The notes under the pieces are model-generated. The model worked only from the letters and a program-made list of their open reading frames with translations. It searched no databases and had not been told where the DNA came from. Source: Mangifera indica (taxonomy: Eukaryota > Streptophyta > Magnoliopsida > Sapindales > Anacardiaceae). From it: a stretch of 64,000 nucleotides of DNA. The DNA lies in the NCBI RefSeq assembly GCF_011075055.1, contig NC_058145.1:3691228-3755227 (forward strand), in the 5' to 3' direction. Positions within the stretch are counted from its first letter, which is position 1. The number at the start of each line of letters is the position of its first letter. A program made the position numbers and the translations under genes. Below are positions 59,750 through 64,000 of this stretch, one piece after another.

Positions 59750-62640
59750 GTGCACATGATAATTCGAAGAAAAATGGACTCTATGACTGTTATCAGAGAT
59801 AAACTAACGCAGGCTTAGAGAGCGATATTTTGGACACTTCTTAGATTTGGTGGATCTAAGGTTTAGCATCGTTTTAATACATGCGATGTTACTTCATATG
59901 ATTAATTAGGGGGACCAAGTGAGAGAAATATGGTTCAGATTGAATGGTGTTAAGGTCTGATTCAACCCTATTAAGTTTGTGCTTGTGACTGATTTGATCT
60001 TTGGGCAAGACATGGAGGTGTCTAACTATGTTAGTTGTGTAGAATCATCTCAATTGAAGCAAGAATACTTCCCAAATATTAATAGATCATTAACCTATTT
60101 AAATATTGAGAATGCAATTGAGACACAAATTTGAGGAGATGATGATGAGGATATTGTGAAGTTTACAACCTTATATTTAATACATGCGAGACTGTTAGAG
60201 GCAAACAATAAAAATGTCATCAAAGATAGTTTCTTGCATTTAGTTGATGATTTTGATGTATTTAGTTGTTACCTATAGGGTTTCTTGTCATGGAACAAGA
60301 CAGTAGAATCCATGCAGCAAGACATATATGAAAAATATAATTATTGTCAACAACACTACCTGTCTTACAGAAGACCAATCCTTATGGATAACTACAATAT
60401 TATGGGATTCTCCATAACATTCTAGGTAAATGTCACATAGTCTAGTAATTTATACACACAATTGTAAATACTAATATAATATTTGTTATCCATCGTGCAG
60501 TTTTGGATTTATAAAACAGTTGGAAACCTATCACCTTATGTTAGTCTCCAAACAGATGATTAGGTCTCCCATATACTAAAACGGAGAATTGTTGTATTGC
60601 CGACTTGAGATGACATTGGAAGAATTTGAGACGTCTTTGAGGTTAGTTGATTATTCATAGATTTATAATTTAACATTCAATATTAATTTTGAAAAATTCT
60701 GATGAATATCTATTATGTTCTAAAAGGTTATTACATATGGATTGCATCTAACTAAAATTAAGCAGGAGACCAAGTGGTACATCTGAGCTTTAGAGTTTAT
60801 AGGAAAACAAACATCAGATATCTCATCAGATAATGATAAGGATACTCACAGGGTACATCATATTGTATTTTAAGTACCTTCAGTAAAGTCTTTGTGGTCC
60901 TCAACCACTTGGCATGGGTTCCCCCATCTCTCCATGCCAACTTCCTTGACTCGGGTTTCTTTTGCAGGGGTGGCCAACCCTTAGTTCCTCATGCAAACTT
61001 CCCTAATTTAGGTTTTTCCTACACGAGTGGTTAGTCTCTAACTCTTCAAGCTTCCCATGTGAAGCCTTCCAAACTAAATGGCCAACCATTATCTATCTAG
61101 CATTGCCTCCGTCAATGTACTTTTATAGATGTATACTTCTTACACTCATTTCATGAAACTGCTCACAATGGTATATTGGAGGACCTTCTCTAATAAATCC
61201 TATTGTAACATGCCTTCATTATCAACTGTTAGATGCAACAACACTTTAACTAGTAGGCTACGATGATGTAGGATGAGTGGCAACAACTCTTTTAACAATA
61301 GATAATAATGATTTGTGGGGAGATGCAAAAGCTCTATCAACAGTAGACATCGATGCTTCATAGAGAGATATAAGAACTTTATCAACAATAAACATCGATT
61401 CTTCATAGGAAGATGCAAGAACTCCAGTCCTTTATAATGCATCAGATAATACACTTAAGGATTCGTATGTTTAGAGAGAGAGATCAATACAGGTTAATAT
61501 CCACTTTAATTGTTTTAATATTTTATTTACTTATGCTAGAGTACAATAACAAAAAACTTTCTTTTAAGTGAATGTGTCCTTAGAGGGTGATATGCAACTA
61601 TAGGATGATGTCCCATTGAAAAAGGCTATGAAGGCTCCAACTCCTAAGAAATAGTCAACTTTTGGATGTGTTCTTCGAAAAGGAAAATAATTGATAAGTT
61701 TGTTCTCAAATTTGACAAAGATATAAAAGACTATTCAAGTGATAGACAAATAGTCTGTTAATGCCCTAGTTATCTACTCGACATTAGACCAACACTCTCA
61801 ACATTCAATGTATGGTACAATAGTGTTTCGTATAATGACACCAAACGTGTATTAATTGGTGGCCCTAACAGTACAACTGCAAATTTTAACAAAGACATTT
61901 GGTGGAGGTTATTGGTATTGTAGGAGGAATAGTTGGAAAACACATTATGCATTATTCTTTAATGCAATATGTTGAATCTTTCATGTGAATACTTCAGAAA
62001 TCATTTTGGATAGCAATTAGATGATGGCTTGACCCAATTCATGAAGAACCTTCTGGCTTTCACAAAAGAGTTTAAATTTTTGGGTTCGAAAATAAAGTGA
62101 TTGTCTTTTCTCATTCATCAAATTAATGGTGTTTCTCCTGAACTGTCCAATGAATTCTTTCAAACATGGAGCAATGTTGAGAATGTAGTATTGTTTAACT
62201 TGTTAGTTTGGTTTGGGTAATGTTAAATAATATTTGTCCTCTATGTTGATGTCAAGTATTCTTTCTATTCAACTTTGACAAACAACACTAGGTTTATGGT
62301 TTCTTCGTCTTAAGCGATTGGATGTTATATATATACGACTTCACAAAATATACCATGTGTAAAGAGAAAATGAAGAAGTTGATGGCATTATACAAGGCAC
62401 TACCACACCTTATGAAGGCTAGCAATTATTACACATAAAAGAATATCCCCCTACCAAGACCTCACAAAGGTTGCAATTTAAGTTTGTCCGTGAAGTGCCA
62501 AAACAAGATGTAACAATTGACGACTGTTAATATTTATAAAATACCTTGCCTAGAATCATGCATTAAACTTCACATCTAAACATTCTAAATTGCTAAGGAA
62601 GCACATTGCCAACACCACATTCCACGAAAAGGCCATTGGT
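59750..62640 (+). pseudogene. DUF1985/Ulp1-like protease gene of MULE 3, broken
   Basis: From about 59770 the frame reads VIRDKLTQA and, after a shift, REIWFRLNGVKV, FNPIKFVLVTDLIFGQD, DEDIVKFTTLYLIHARLLE and FSCYL*GFLSWNKTVESM, a complete but interrupted DUF1985 domain (to about 60430). A linker with 45-bp repeats follows (61215-61440). The protease domain is at about 62280-62640: FVLSDWMLYIYDF (the acidic catalytic position), KALPHLMKASNYY, FVREVPKQDVTIDDC, where the DCG motif reads DC-stop (cysteine codon 62525-62527), and KHIANTTFHEKAI. Layout matches MULE 1. Numerous stops. Confidence 0.7.
61215..61440 (+). repeat. 45-bp tandem repeat, about five units
   Basis: Units are variants of GATGCAAGAACTTTATCAAC and AATAGACATCGATGCTTCAT. 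On the plus strand each encodes about 15 residues of the type DARTLSTVDIDAS, lying in the linker between DUF1985 and the Ulp1 domain. The outer units are more diverged. Confidence 0.75.
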
Positions 62641-63635
62641 AAGAATTAATTTGGGTTTAATTTTTTTTTTAATCTTATAGGACTTTAGTTGATTGATTAA
62701 GCAATTACATGATTGGTTCTATGTATTCATTAACTAATTTTGCTTATTCTCTTTGTAGATTTGGACGAGTACAGTTAATGTGATAATAGAATGTATTTTT
62801 TTCACATTGTTGGTTGAAAGTATATAGTGGAGTGAATTTTTATTCACGGATGGTTTAAAATATATAGTAAACTATATTTTTTTTATCTTATGTATTCTTT
62901 TTTCTCTTGTGTGAATAAAAAGGAGATATCAATAATACAAAGAGTACCATGTCGAATTTTTTCAAAAACTATAGGGGACCATGCCAAACATTTTCCAAAA
63001 ATATAGGAAAGACCATGCTAAACTTTTTTGAAAATTGTTATAATAACTAAAGGTAAAGTTGCAATCTTCTGTGTAACAAAACTAGTTGTACTACACCATT
63101 AACTCTGTTACACAGAACGGTGACTTTGTTACACAAAAGATATTAACTTTTTCCTTGATAGAGATTTTGATTTTGTGTCAACAAGATCAAGAAAATAAAA
63201 TATAATTAAATAATTAAACGTTATGTCATAATATGAAAATAAACCATAATGATATTAATACAATTAAACATGGACCAAACATTAAAATAAAAGCTAAGCG
63301 GTATTGTGGTTACAGAGAAGTTGGTAATTTTTTCTTAATACACGGGATGATGAAGCCACTGTATAACCAAGTAACCAAGTCAATTGTTTGCACTAGCTTA
63401 TCCATAATACTTAGGATGAGCTAGTACAAGACAACTCTTTGTTACATAGATGTTGGTAACTTGTTTCTTATGAGTCATTGTCATCCCATACTAGCAAGAA
63501 CCTGAAAATAAAACATCAAGAAATTAATATAAAAAAACATGGACAAAACCCAAAAGAAAAGTTAATCAAGCAAAATATTTGAACATTAAATTACAATACA
63601 AGTCAATACAAAAACTAAAACTATGATCAACTATT
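62641..63635. other. Non-coding region between the convergent MULE 3 genes
   Basis: AT-rich sequence between the Ulp1 gene (plus) and the mudrA gene (minus). A 63-codon frame at 63233-63424 has no domain. The words ACTTTGTTACACAAAA and AGTTGTACTACACCATTAAC near 63080-63140 suggest a small decayed repeat. Confidence 0.4.
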
Positions 63636-64000
63636 TTATCGGATAGGTTGACCTGTGTCTATGTCGTTACTTGATGCACAAAGTGAGCTAGCAATGGACA
63701 CTAGAGGAAGGCTTTGACAATTTAGTCGAGTATGTCCATGTTGGTGGCATCAGCTACAATTTTATGGTTAGACTTCTTTTCCTTTGTGATAGGCTCTTTG
63801 GTTGGCTGGATAGATGATTGGACCATTATTGTTGTATCGCAGATGAATAAATTGCAGATATATTAGATGGTGCTCAAGTTGACTAATCTCCCACTGTATT
63901 AACATCTTCTTTATACACCCTTTGTAAATATGTTATGGAATAATATACACTAACACATCCTCCGTTGTCTAAGAGGTTATTAAACCTTGTAACAGTCGTG
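63636..64000 (-). pseudogene. mudrA: mudrA transposase of MULE 3, C-terminal part, cut by the window end
   Basis: The minus strand from 64000 reads RFNNLLDNGGCVSVYYSITY, then RVYKEDVNTVGD*STWAPSN, the conserved tail after the SWIM finger (YY...TY...Y...I-P...W). It continues into a basic QPKSLSQRKRS stretch and a zinc knuckle CS*CHQHGHTRLNC with TGA between the first two cysteines. It ends at TAA 63636-63638. The arrangement matches MULE 1, with the Ulp1 gene converging from the left. Most of the transposase lies outside the window. Confidence 0.75.

Overview
The window is nuclear DNA from a flowering plant, most likely a eudicot. It is AT-rich and dominated by decayed transposons. Two host genes look intact: an SF1 branch-point binding protein with a plant-type C-terminal RRM, and a nine-exon Pol III subunit RPC4. 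Species cannot be named from the sequence.

Layout. 0-1.1 kb: the last two exons of an unrecognised gene encoding a charged, single-pass membrane protein tail. A diverged second copy lies at 33.3-34.95 kb. 1.66-17.28 kb: a nest of old elements flanked by two CACTA-like ends. It contains a Ty1/copia element with both LTRs, a primer-binding site and a perfect CATTC target duplication (3250-8546), a minus-strand chromodomain Ty3/gypsy remnant (about 8.7-12.95 kb), and a plus-strand LTR/PBS relic with a long non-coding leader (about 13-16 kb). 17.3-18.7 kb: microsatellites. 18.7-27.5 kb: Mutator-like element 1, with a DUF1985/Ulp1-protease gene (plus) converging on a mudrA transposase gene (minus). 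27.5-32.4 kb: mostly featureless, with one LTR-like block. 32.5 kb: remnant of a DMR6-like 2-oxoglutarate oxygenase gene. 35.3-42.9 kb: Mutator-like element 2, a transposase pseudogene flanked by two unrelated tandem arrays and carrying a hAT insertion.

43.2-45.6 kb: SF1, with an uninterrupted 787-residue reading frame and a long T-rich downstream tract that may be its 3' UTR. 50.3-51.6 kb: two inverted copies of one Tourist-like MITE. 52.25-55.97 kb: RPC4. 56.8-58.7 kb: a hAT-type MITE and an 809-bp fold-back element with a 31-G run. 59.7 kb to the end: Mutator-like element 3, again DUF1985/Ulp1 (plus) converging on mudrA (minus), cut by the window edge.

SF1 acts in pre-mRNA splicing and RPC4 in Pol III transcription; nothing suggests they are functionally linked. 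All transposon genes seen carry stops or frameshifts. I found no clearly undescribed system. The most distinctive content is the set of Ulp1-carrying Mutator-like elements with their internal tandem duplications, and the duplicated unknown membrane-tail gene.
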